Assembly (NCBI GenBank): GCA_021107195.1
Contig: JAIOTF010000019.1
Span: 1 to 12,912 of the forward strand
Direction: 5' to 3'
Source: Anaerolineaceae bacterium
Lineage (GTDB): Bacteria > Chloroflexota > Anaerolineae > Anaerolineales > Anaerolineaceae
Length of the DNA: 12,912 nt
The translations under genes were made by a program, and so were the position numbers. The notes beneath the pieces were generated by a model. That model was given only the letters and a program-made list of their open reading frames with translations, was not told the DNA's origin and did no database searches. Numbering within the stretch: position 1 is the stretch's first letter; every line of letters begins with the position of its first letter. Positions 1-6,517 of this stretch are shown in pieces.

Positions 1-222
1 ATCAGCGCCATCACATTCAGCGGCCAGCACCATACAACTGTTCACAGGTTCACCATTCATTAAAACAGTGCAGGCACCACACTCACCAGCTGTGCAGCCA
101 TTCTTTACACCGGTCAAACCCAATTTCTCGCGCAACATGACCAGCATGGTCATATTGGCAGGCACGTCAAGTACTTCAATTTCCCCATTCACCTTCAGAG
201 TAATATGATGATACGATGTCAT
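1..222 (-). CDS. 2Fe-2S iron-sulfur subunit of a xanthine dehydrogenase-type molybdenum hydroxylase (3' part cut by window edge)
   Basis: This is the N-terminal 74 codons of a small iron-sulfur subunit (CoxS/XdhC type) that passes electrons from the molybdenum site to the FAD subunit. The sequence shows the plant-type ferredoxin motif C43-x4-C48-G-A-C51 followed by C63, within the expected first domain; a complete subunit is usually about 150-170 residues with a second all-helical 2Fe-2S domain, which lies outside the window. The start ATG (220-222) is supported by a GGAGG Shine-Dalgarno at 230-234, seven bases upstream. It begins 26 bp after the FAD subunit stop, so the two are almost certainly co-transcribed. 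Substrate (xanthine, hypoxanthine, nicotinate, CO or an aldehyde) cannot be read from this subunit; the purine-type permease upstream favours xanthine. Confidence 0.9.
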   Translation of the reverse strand, partial: MTSYHHITLKVNGEIEVLDVPANMTMLVMLREKLGLTGVKNGCTAGECGACTVLMNGEPVNSCMVLAAECDGAD

Positions 223-248
223 CGCTTTGCCTCCAATTTGATCTTCGC

Positions 249-1142
249 TCAGCTCTGCAACTGTCCCCAAACGTCTGAGATGGCGTTCCGGGTCAGGTTG
301 CGCACCATGTCCTTGCGGTAAGTGGCGCTCCCTCTCACGTCATCAATCGGAGAGCACGCGTCCATAGCCGCTGTTGCAGCTTCTGCAATAGTTTCTTCTG
401 TGATTTTCTTTTCCGCCAATATTGTTTCAACCGCCGGTGGCATTAAAGGTGTCGCCGCCACTGAAGCCAATGCCACAATGAAGCGGAACCCGGATTCTGT
501 TTTTTTATCAGGGAACCCATAAGCAGTCACCCCAACGATCGCCAGGTCACTTAACTTATTTCGTCCCAGTTTGATATAAGCTCCCTTTGCACCTTTTTCC
601 GGGAGTGGAAAACTGACCGCAGTTACGATTTCACCAGGCCGTAAAGTCGTTTTTCCTGGTCCTTTAAAAAAGTTTACAAGATCTTCAAAACGCTCACCAT
701 CTGTGCCGTAAATATGCAAGCGTCCGCCGAGCACCAAACAAGCGCCCAAGGTGTCTCCTGCGGGTGAAGCATTACAAATATTTCCTACAATCGTCGCGCG
801 ATTTCTTATCTGATAACTGGCAACGCTGTTTGCAGCCTTCGCAAGCAGCGGATAATATTTCTGAACATCTGGATGAGAGGCCATTCGATTCATTGGAACT
901 GCCGCGCCAACCTTCAATCCACTTTTCGGATCAAATGTAAGCACATCAGTACCATCCAAACCTTTGATATCGACAATATACGCCGGCTTGTACGCCTTGT
1001 CTCGCATACGCACCAATAGATCGGTACCGCCCGAGATGAGTCGTGCTTCGCCAGCGTGTTCTGCCAGGAAACTACAGGCTTCATCCAGTGAAGCCGGTTT
1101 TACATAGGTGAATTCCGGAAGTCCTGGATGCGGATTCAACAT
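249..1142 (-). CDS. FAD-binding subunit of a xanthine dehydrogenase-type molybdenum hydroxylase
   Basis: This 297-residue protein matches the usual length of the medium (CoxM/XdhB) subunit, which binds FAD and hands electrons to NAD or another acceptor in three-subunit molybdenum hydroxylases. Visible motifs are SGGTDL at residues 37-42 (first FAD pyrophosphate loop), the second FAD loop TIVGNICNASPAGDT at 117-131, and DVRGSATYR at 268-276 in the C-terminal domain. The ATG at 1140-1142 has an AGAGGA ribosome site upstream. It lies between an NCS2 permease and the 2Fe-2S subunit on the same strand, which is a common arrangement for purine oxidation. A long hairpin (1163-1193) separates it from the permease and may set different expression levels. 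The exact substrate is not determined. Confidence 0.93.
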   Translation of the reverse strand: MLNPHPGLPEFTYVKPASLDEACSFLAEHAGEARLISGGTDLLVRMRDKAYKPAYIVDIKGLDGTDVLTFDPKSGLKVGAAVPMNRMASHPDVQKYYPLLAKAANSVASYQIRNRATIVGNICNASPAGDTLGACLVLGGRLHIYGTDGERFEDLVNFFKGPGKTTLRPGEIVTAVSFPLPEKGAKGAYIKLGRNKLSDLAIVGVTAYGFPDKKTESGFRFIVALASVAATPLMPPAVETILAEKKITEETIAEAATAAMDACSPIDDVRGSATYRKDMVRNLTRNAISDVWGQLQS

Positions 1143-1162
1143 AATTTTTTCCTCTTGTAGGG

Positions 1163-1193
1163 GTTATACCGGCGGCGATGCCGCCGGTATAAC
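1163..1193. promoter_or_regulatory. Strong intercistronic hairpin (14-bp perfect stem, 3-nt loop)
   Basis: The arms GTTATACCGGCGGC (1163-1176) and GCCGCCGGTATAAC (1180-1193) are perfect reverse complements around a three-base loop. It sits in the 97-bp gap between the permease stop and the FAD subunit start. Neither side has a run of T residues, so it is not a canonical intrinsic terminator. It could stabilise the 3' end of the permease message, act as an RNase processing point, or be a dispersed palindrome; the last is possible because nothing in it is specific to these genes. Confidence 0.8.
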
Positions 1194-1239
1194 ATTTGTT
1201 CTCAAATTCGATCAATTTGCCAAATACTTGCAACCCGGT

Positions 1240-2619
1240 TTACAGGTTGAGGTTATCCCGTTCCGTCACACCGAATTTCTCGGGAGGGAAAATGAGGAAA
1301 ACTGCATTCATCAAAATACCAACGATGGCTGCAAACACAATTGCCGGGATACCATCGGGGAAGATCCCCGGGATCGGAAAGGGGAACATGCCATTCGGCA
1401 AGCCCATGCTGCCGCCGATACCGCAAACCAGAATGGAAGCGCCCACGGCCAATTGGCGAGGATCAAACAGATTCACTTTTTCAGACATGATCAAAGCTAC
1501 ACCTTGCATACCGATCACACCAAACAAGTAAATGGACAATCCACCCGTTACTGCCACTGGGATCGATTGCACAACCGCCGCCAGCTTGCCGATGAAGCCC
1601 AACGCGATCGCGATCCCGCCAGCCGCCATCAACACAGCCACGGAATAGTTGCGGGTAATGGCCATCAGCGAGTTGTTCTCGCCGTAGTTGGTACCCGAGC
1701 AACCGCCCATGAAACCTACAATCATGTCATCCGTACCATCTGCAACAAGGTTCAGACCGATCAGGTTCTTGATCTCTAATGGTTCTTTGCCCATTTCTTT
1801 GGCCAGCGCATCAATATACAGGCTCATCTGATACAGGTGAGCAGTCGATTCCGGAACGGTAGCGATAGCGATCAAGGCAATGCTCAACACCGTACCCCAG
1901 GCAGCAGGATTCTCGAATGCCGGCAGGGTAATGTTGGGAACGCGCACCCACTGGGCAGCGGCAACACCACTCATGTCAACCTGGCCCATGATCAAAGCTA
2001 CGATAAAGCCAAAGACTGCGCCCAACAAAATGGGGAGCATACCCAGCAAGCCCTTGCCCTGCAAATAAACAGAAAAGGCCACCGTTGCAACCAGCGTGAT
2101 CAAAGCCACTGTCCAGTTAGCGGAGGCCATTCCCAATGCAGCGCCTGCCAATGCAATACCGATTGTAATGGCAATTGAGCCGGTAACAACAGGCGGAAGT
2201 ACCCGATCAAGCGCTTCCTTACCAATGCGCATGATCAACAAGCCTGTCAGGATATTAAGCAAGCCGGTACCCATGATACCCACCTGCACAATGCGGACAC
2301 CAGTCGGGCAATAGAACTGCGCAGCATCTCCAAAGCATGCCGGGTCGTAAATGGACATAACGGAGACAACAACTGCGATGTAGCTGAAGCTGGAACCGTA
2401 ATACATGGGGATCCGACGACCGCTGACCAACAAAGCAATGATGGTACCGATACCACTGGCAAGCAGGGTAACGCCAACATCAAACTTGGTCAGGAGGGCA
2501 ACCAAAACGGTTGCGGGGAACATGGTCAGCACTTGCTGGAAGCCAAGGCTCAACATAGCGCCAACGGGGGGAATATCTTGCGGAAGATAACCGTATACTT
2601 TTTCTGCCGATTTTTCCAT
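1240..2619 (-). CDS. NCS2-family nucleobase permease (uracil/xanthine type)
   Basis: This 459-residue, very hydrophobic protein fits the nucleobase:cation symporter-2 family (UraA/UapA/XanQ), proton-coupled importers with about 14 membrane spans. The N-terminal part carries the family pattern QQVLTMFPATVLV (28-40) and IPMYYGSSFSYIA (70-82). The two substrate-contacting acidic residues known from UraA appear to be kept as E257 in TVPESTAHLY and E314 in NYGENNSLMAITR. The ATG is preceded by AGGAG at a normal distance. It is the first gene of the operon followed by molybdenum-hydroxylase subunits, so xanthine or a related purine is the likely substrate, although uracil cannot be excluded. The leader is about 400 nt long and may be regulatory. 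Confidence 0.93.
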   Translation of the reverse strand: MEKSAEKVYGYLPQDIPPVGAMLSLGFQQVLTMFPATVLVALLTKFDVGVTLLASGIGTIIALLVSGRRIPMYYGSSFSYIAVVVSVMSIYDPACFGDAAQFYCPTGVRIVQVGIMGTGLLNILTGLLIMRIGKEALDRVLPPVVTGSIAITIGIALAGAALGMASANWTVALITLVATVAFSVYLQGKGLLGMLPILLGAVFGFIVALIMGQVDMSGVAAAQWVRVPNITLPAFENPAAWGTVLSIALIAIATVPESTAHLYQMSLYIDALAKEMGKEPLEIKNLIGLNLVADGTDDMIVGFMGGCSGTNYGENNSLMAITRNYSVAVLMAAGGIAIALGFIGKLAAVVQSIPVAVTGGLSIYLFGVIGMQGVALIMSEKVNLFDPRQLAVGASILVCGIGGSMGLPNGMFPFPIPGIFPDGIPAIVFAAIVGILMNAVFLIFPPEKFGVTERDNLNL

Positions 2620-2635
2620 CTTTTTAGCTCCTGAT

Positions 2636-2707
2636 TTATGAATTAAATGTGATTACAAACGACTTCAAAACAGAGAGTTGAGGTAGAACATTGAAAAGTA
2701 TCTGCAA
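2636..2707 (-). CDS. Possible 23-residue leader peptide upstream of the permease
   Basis: A TTG codon (2705-2707) stands seven bases after AGGAGGT (2714-2720), the strongest Shine-Dalgarno sequence in the leader, and opens a frame of 23 codons ending in TAA at 2636-2638. The peptide would be M-Q-I-L-F-N-V-L-P-Q-L-S and so on, hydrophobic with no run of one amino acid. The stop lies just before the permease ribosome site AGGAG, so translation of the short frame could couple to or occlude permease initiation. It may equally be chance: the codon is TTG and the frame is short. Confidence 0.33.
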   Translation of the reverse strand: MQILFNVLPQLSVLKSFVITFNS

Positions 2708-3033
2708 TAGGAAACCTCCTTTCAAAAAAATGAACTGAGACAAAAACTGACCTCAAGTGATCAAACCTTGATTGCCAGCTCTAAAACAAATATTCAAGCA
2801 TCGTCTAGACAAGACAAGTAATGCCAAGTTTTTTGGATAATGCCCCGGTATGCTTACATAAGTAAGAAACCGCAACATCGTTTTCAAATTACATCCCCCT
2901 GGATGAACATTGAAAAAAGCAAAATTTGAATTCCTTCCATAAACGATATCTTGGATATCCTTTGAAAGATAATTGATGCTTGTGTTCACCAAAAACAACC
3001 TGATAGTTGTACGACAAATCCAACATCACCTTA

Positions 3034-3063
3034 ATAATATAGCCAATTGGTAAGTTTTGTCAA
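3034..3063 (-). promoter_or_regulatory. Sigma70-like promoter of the permease/molybdenum hydroxylase operon
   Basis: On the minus strand a perfect -35 hexamer TTGACA (3058-3063) is followed after 16 bases by TATATT (3036-3041), or after 18 bases by TATTAT (3034-3039). Predicted transcription start is about 3028, giving a leader of roughly 410 nt before the permease ATG. It is the best match to the housekeeping consensus that I found in this gap. Confidence 0.6.
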
Positions 3064-3223
3064 CTATAAAAATCATAAAAATCACCTGCCTTTCTACCCT
3101 ATGAGAATCATTACACTCATAATCAACGCAATTATTTGATTTTTAGTGATAAACTTACTTCCACTTCGCATGGCAAATTGCATTTCCTGATTTCGCAAAC
3201 ATCAAATGATGAGGAGTCACCAA

Positions 3224-3526
3224 ATGAAACTGGATACAGGTACGCTGATCGTGGTTGGTATGGTCTTGCTTTTTTATTTACGCTTAATCGTCATCCAATG
3301 GGGAAAAGCCAGTCGCTTCAACCGCTCAAAAGGCAAAACCAAATCAAACACCTATGAACCCCTGAAATTCAAATTCAACTGGTTATTGATTGGTATTGGG
3401 GCGGCAATGATCATTTTTGGTATCTTGATGAAAGCTGTCGGTTTATTTGGAATCTGGTTTGAAGAATACTGGTGGCTTTTCACATCAATCGGCATCTTCA
3501 TCTTTGGTATGGGTATCCGCAATTAG
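3224..3526 (+). CDS. Small membrane protein of unknown function (100 aa)
   Basis: I do not recognise this family. The sequence predicts a membrane segment at about residues 6-26, a basic loop at 28-50 rich in Lys/Arg/Ser, a second segment at 52-72, an aromatic stretch (IWFEEYWWLF, 77-86) and a third hydrophobic segment to the C-terminus, ending MGIRN. The start chosen is the ATG at 3224, seven bases behind GAGGAG; a frame extending to 3206 would place that ribosome site inside the coding region. It is the first of three plus-strand genes spaced 48 and 9 bp apart and so probably shares a transcript with the zinc-ribbon protein and the DUF2877 protein. No catalytic motif is visible. Confidence 0.7.
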   Translation: MKLDTGTLIVVGMVLLFYLRLIVIQWGKASRFNRSKGKTKSNTYEPLKFKFNWLLIGIGAAMIIFGILMKAVGLFGIWFEEYWWLFTSIGIFIFGMGIRN

Positions 3527-3574
3527 CTCCTTCTACTGTTTTGATCAATCTATACAAATCCAAGGAACATAATA

Positions 3575-4183
3575 ATGAAAAAACCGGATGCCGTCTGCCC
3601 GCAATGCAAGTCCAGCAATGACGTTTATAAAGTCAGCGAAATTTATCTCTCTGGGCTGGAAAGCATCAAATCCGACCGACCGCTGAAAAACAATGTCTTT
3701 GATCAAATCTTCGGCCAACCCAGCCAAAAATTGGGGGAACGCTTCGTGGATCAGACCACCAAACGAACCCTGGTCAGCAAGTTTGCCCCGCCATCCAGCA
3801 GCAAACAGCGTGTGTCCCGCAGCATCCCGCCAGACTTCATCGTAGCGGTAACCTTCATCCTGGGTCTGTTCATGTTGGTTCAAATCTATACGCAGCAGCC
3901 TGCCTTCTTCCTGCCTGCATTGGTGATCATTCTGATTATTGGCGCTATCTACCTGTTTACGCGCAAGAATATTCAAGCCAGGTTTAAAGAAAAACAACAA
4001 GCTGAGATGAATGAAAAAGACCAGATCGAGGAGGCTATCGGGATTTGGATGAAGCTGTATTACTGTGCAGCAGATTACACTGTGTTTGATCAAAAACATA
4101 AAATCCCTGTCCCCTTACAGGAAATGAACCTTTACCTGGCATCCCCCGAAACCTATCTGGATCAAACCCGGCCAGCAGAATAA
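3575..4183 (+). CDS. Membrane protein with N-terminal zinc-ribbon half and degenerate C-terminal knuckle, function unknown
   Basis: The 202-residue protein begins with a CPQC knuckle (C8, C11) of zinc-ribbon type, followed by a polar region, two closely spaced membrane segments (about 87-106 and 109-129), a charged helical stretch rich in Lys/Glu/Gln (131-152) and a C-terminal module LYYCAADYTVFD (161-172). In similar zinc-ribbon proteins this last part usually carries a second CxxC; here it reads C164-A-A-D167, so C164 and perhaps D167 could complete a metal site with C8/C11, or the site has decayed. The ATG follows AAGGAA by seven bases. It stands 48 bp behind the small membrane protein and 9 bp before the DUF2877 gene. 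I assign no function. Confidence 0.8.
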   Translation: MKKPDAVCPQCKSSNDVYKVSEIYLSGLESIKSDRPLKNNVFDQIFGQPSQKLGERFVDQTTKRTLVSKFAPPSSSKQRVSRSIPPDFIVAVTFILGLFMLVQIYTQQPAFFLPALVIILIIGAIYLFTRKNIQARFKEKQQAEMNEKDQIEEAIGIWMKLYYCAADYTVFDQKHKIPVPLQEMNLYLASPETYLDQTRPAE

Positions 4184-4192
4184 AACAGAGTT

Positions 4193-5089
4193 ATGTTCCA
4201 GGCAACAAGCATAGGAAGTTTCGCCTCACAGCAGCTATCCAGCGACCAAACCCTATCGATAATGGGAAAAACCTCACGCGGTTGTTTCCTGCAAACCTCA
4301 TCTGCCTGGACTATCTTCCTCACCGAAGAAGCAGCGCGCGGGCCGCTCACCATCAATCTTCCACATGGTGTGATCAACCCTATTAAACAGGCAGCAACCC
4401 AAACCGTACGATTACAGAAAGACTCACTCATCTTTTCCGATGCGGTGCATCTTTTTCTTCGGGATGCGGCCATCTGGCAAACCCCCGCCCCTGTCAGGCC
4501 TATTCTCCCTGCCGTTATACGGCAGAAAACAATCGCTGAAACAATACGCTCTATTATGAACCGCAAAGCTGAAGGTAGCCTCACTGGTATCTTGCCAGAT
4601 CTATTCCCCCTGCTGGCCCCTGCCTCTCCCTCAAAAAAAACAGGTGGAATGTTTACCGGGAAACTGCATCAATTGCAAACAAGCCTGCGCACACTGGATG
4701 ACACCACACTGCCCCGCCATCTGGCCGCCTTCCTCGGGCAAGGCAGCGGCCTCACCCCATCCGGGGATGACTTTCTTCTCGGTTTTTTCCTGACCCTTCA
4801 ACGCTGGGGAGAAAACCTGCCGCTCACAGCCGCAATGCTGCCCTGGGGGCAAGAGATTGCCGACGAAGCAAACCAGAAAACCACCCATCTGAGTGCAAAT
4901 CTGATCGAGTGCGCCGTTGCCGGTCAAGCCGACCAACGGCTGATCCTGGCCCTGGATGAGATCATGACCTCAACAGATTGTAAACTGGAATGGCTGGATG
5001 GAATCATGGCATGGGGCAGCTCTTCCGGCCTGGATGCTTTGGCCGGCATGATTCTCGCCAGCGATCCTCATCTTGTCCTGAATATTTAG
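4193..5089 (+). CDS. DUF2877 family protein, AllH-like (possible oxamate carbamoyltransferase subunit)
   Basis: The 298-residue protein carries the DUF2877 signature GQGSGLTPSGDDFLLG at residues 182-197, with supporting blocks TTHLSANLIECA (230-241) and WGSSSGLDALAG (274-285). E. coli AllH (formerly YlbF) belongs to this family and is a subunit of the AllFGH oxamate carbamoyltransferase of anaerobic allantoin breakdown. Here the AllF (FdrA-like) and AllG partners are not in the window, so the function is inferred only. The neighbouring divergent purine permease and molybdenum hydroxylase support a purine-nitrogen role. The ATG lies 9 bp after the previous gene with a weak ribosome site (ACAGAG), suggesting translational coupling. 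Its TAG stop overlaps the stop of the convergent gene. Confidence 0.88.
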   Translation: MFQATSIGSFASQQLSSDQTLSIMGKTSRGCFLQTSSAWTIFLTEEAARGPLTINLPHGVINPIKQAATQTVRLQKDSLIFSDAVHLFLRDAAIWQTPAPVRPILPAVIRQKTIAETIRSIMNRKAEGSLTGILPDLFPLLAPASPSKKTGGMFTGKLHQLQTSLRTLDDTTLPRHLAAFLGQGSGLTPSGDDFLLGFFLTLQRWGENLPLTAAMLPWGQEIADEANQKTTHLSANLIECAVAGQADQRLILALDEIMTSTDCKLEWLDGIMAWGSSSGLDALAGMILASDPHLVLNI

Positions 5090-6249
5090 AGAGGCGAATT
5101 ATATTCACCGTACGCCAAACGCTGCGTGTTTCGTTCTGCGTGGCGCAGCAATGCCCCGATACTCTCGCCATCTCCGGGGTAACTGCTTGTTCCAACCCAG
5201 CTTTGAATCCCCCCCCACTGGCGTAAAGCTTCTTCAACCCGATCTGCTACTCTGGCAACAACGTGCTCATCCGCCTTAAACAAGAATACATAAAATCCAT
5301 TTGGTACAGAGGCGATCACATCTTTGGTACGAAATTCGCGCTGGATCAAATCCGCCATGCCAGTACGCAGCGGCTGCGAAGTGGTAATAGCCAGCACAGA
5401 AACCGACTGTTGATTCTCTTTCGCAATGTCCAGCAGACTTTCCCAATCCTTCTCCAACGACGCCATTGTATCTGCACGGGTAGTATAGCCATAAACCACA
5501 ACCGATGGACCATCAACCGCGCGAGCCGCGTGCAGCGCCTCTTCGGCATATTCCAACACCGGCTTCATACGTTCGTCATGCAGCGGGTAACTGGCAATTC
5601 CGATCCACGATTCTACATGTGCCTGTTCCATAATGAAGTTACGCATCTTGTTCCCCACCTGAGATGCCACCGCAGGCAGGGTATCCCACAACAGGATGAA
5701 CAAGCCATCATCTAACATGATTAAAAGGTCCTTGCTGCGCAGCTCTTTTTCGAGCATGGAAAAAACATCTTTTGTGATCGGGCGCATGGTATGAACCGAC
5801 AATACAGATAGTGGAGTATTACTGGTAGCAGCTTGCTGTGCTACCAACTGCCAATCGATGCTCAATTTCTCAAGGGCGTCAAATCTCTTTAATACTCGTA
5901 CTTCATCGGAGGATAAAAAGGACATCATCAAGCTGGTTTCAGTGGTCATCAGGCCGATCACGATCATCACCATCACCCCCTCACCCTTCACTTCATAGAT
6001 GAACAACGCCCCCATCAAAGCCGCCAAAACCAAAAGGGACAGGGAGAACTGAATCCGCAGCCATTCCCGTCGCCCGGAACGCATGGAAAGATACACGCAG
6101 ATCGCCTCTAACGAAAAGAAGAGCGCTAAACCAATCTTCAAGCCCTCAGCCCCAGGGGCAGTAACCGCCCAGGGATCAACGCCCAATGTTGCCAACGCAA
6201 CCACGATCCCGACCAGATTGATCAATTCCACCGCTTTTGAATCTTTCAT
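5086..6249 (-). CDS. Membrane protein with two tandem degenerate GGDEF domains
   Basis: Four membrane segments (about residues 8-28, 37-56, 65-85 and 91-111) precede two domains that follow the GGDEF fold pattern (about 130-255 and 266-382): R-x-x-D, a beta hairpin, a helix with repeated Ala/Val, then W-(I/V)-G-x-(A/S)-SYP and a closing Ala-rich helix. In both, the GGDEF active-site loop is lost (DDGLF at about 180-184 and PNGFY at about 316-320), so diguanylate cyclase activity is unlikely. Both keep an RxxD (RSKD, RTKD) exactly five residues before the loop, the position of the c-di-GMP inhibitory site. The second ATG (6247-6249) is preferred because AGGAG is only two bases from the first. 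A C8 run at 5209-5216 falls in codons 345-347. Role: probably a membrane-bound signalling or scaffold protein. Confidence 0.75.
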   Translation of the reverse strand: MKDSKAVELINLVGIVVALATLGVDPWAVTAPGAEGLKIGLALFFSLEAICVYLSMRSGRREWLRIQFSLSLLVLAALMGALFIYEVKGEGVMVMIVIGLMTTETSLMMSFLSSDEVRVLKRFDALEKLSIDWQLVAQQAATSNTPLSVLSVHTMRPITKDVFSMLEKELRSKDLLIMLDDGLFILLWDTLPAVASQVGNKMRNFIMEQAHVESWIGIASYPLHDERMKPVLEYAEEALHAARAVDGPSVVVYGYTTRADTMASLEKDWESLLDIAKENQQSVSVLAITTSQPLRTGMADLIQREFRTKDVIASVPNGFYVFLFKADEHVVARVADRVEEALRQWGGIQSWVGTSSYPGDGESIGALLRHAERNTQRLAYGEYNSPL

Positions 6250-6387
6250 CATTGCTCCTGAAAATTATGATGCGCTGCATAAATTACAAAAATACCTTAT
6301 CACATTCTAACAAATAAATCATCATCCCATCATAAAAATTTCTTAAATTGCAAAATAATCCCAACGGTCACATATACAAACAGACTG

Positions 6388-6517
6388 TTCCTTGACAGCA
6401 ATTCTCACTATAATGAAAATATCGCTGTTGTAGGTTCGACTTCAGTCGTTAAGCGTTTGAGATTAACGATTAAAATCGTTACTGCAAATCTAATTTGAGA
6501 ATTGCTGATTCCTTGAC
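6388..6517. mobile_element. MITE-like element: 12-bp terminal inverted repeats, internal palindromes, 9-bp flanking direct repeats
   Basis: CAGCAATTCTCA (6396-6407) is repeated as its exact reverse complement at 6496-6507. Between them are two smaller palindromes, CGACT-TC-AGTCG (6437-6448) and AACGATT-AA-AATCGTT (6465-6480). TTCCTTGAC occurs directly at 6388-6396 and 6509-6517, as expected for a target-site duplication, though the right copy is offset by one or two bases from the end of the inverted repeat. No coding capacity is present. The element could have moved with a transposase encoded elsewhere, or could be a dispersed structured repeat. Confidence 0.5.

Larger units (their letters stand above)
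2620..3223. other. 604-bp divergent intergenic region
   Basis: This AT-rich gap separates the minus-strand permease operon from the plus-strand small membrane protein operon. It contains a good minus-strand promoter (3034-3063), a 20-bp imperfect palindrome (3101-3120), a possible leader peptide (2636-2707) with a strong ribosome site, and a duplicated 12-mer (gaacattgaaaa, near 2686 and near 2904). I found no convincing plus-strand promoter hexamers, no purine-riboswitch core and no credible larger gene. The 81-codon minus frame at 2753-2998 starts with TTG, has no clear ribosome site and shows no recognisable motif. Confidence 0.7.

Noticed and set aside
1108..1779. Long plus-strand frame antisense to the permease gene
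   Set aside because: Its product is rich in His, Gln and Arg with no motif, as expected from an antisense frame of a hydrophobic membrane-protein gene.
2675..2700. TTCTACC string on the minus strand reminiscent of the purine riboswitch core
   Set aside because: The other conserved parts of the aptamer (the two paired kissing loops, the closing stem and the TAT/TAA positions) are absent, so it is a chance match.
2753..2998. 81-codon minus-strand frame in the permease leader
   Set aside because: It starts with TTG without a clear ribosome site, has no recognisable motif and lies within the AT-rich leader; I treat it as non-coding.
3545..4099. 184-codon minus-strand frame opposite the zinc-ribbon membrane protein
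   Set aside because: The plus-strand gene has a good ribosome site, a CPQC motif and membrane segments; the opposite frame shows none of these and reads as an antisense shadow.
6391..6414. TTGACA followed by TATAAT on the plus strand
   Set aside because: The spacer is only 11 bases, too short for a sigma70 promoter; the -35 part is the left copy of the direct repeat flanking the MITE-like element.
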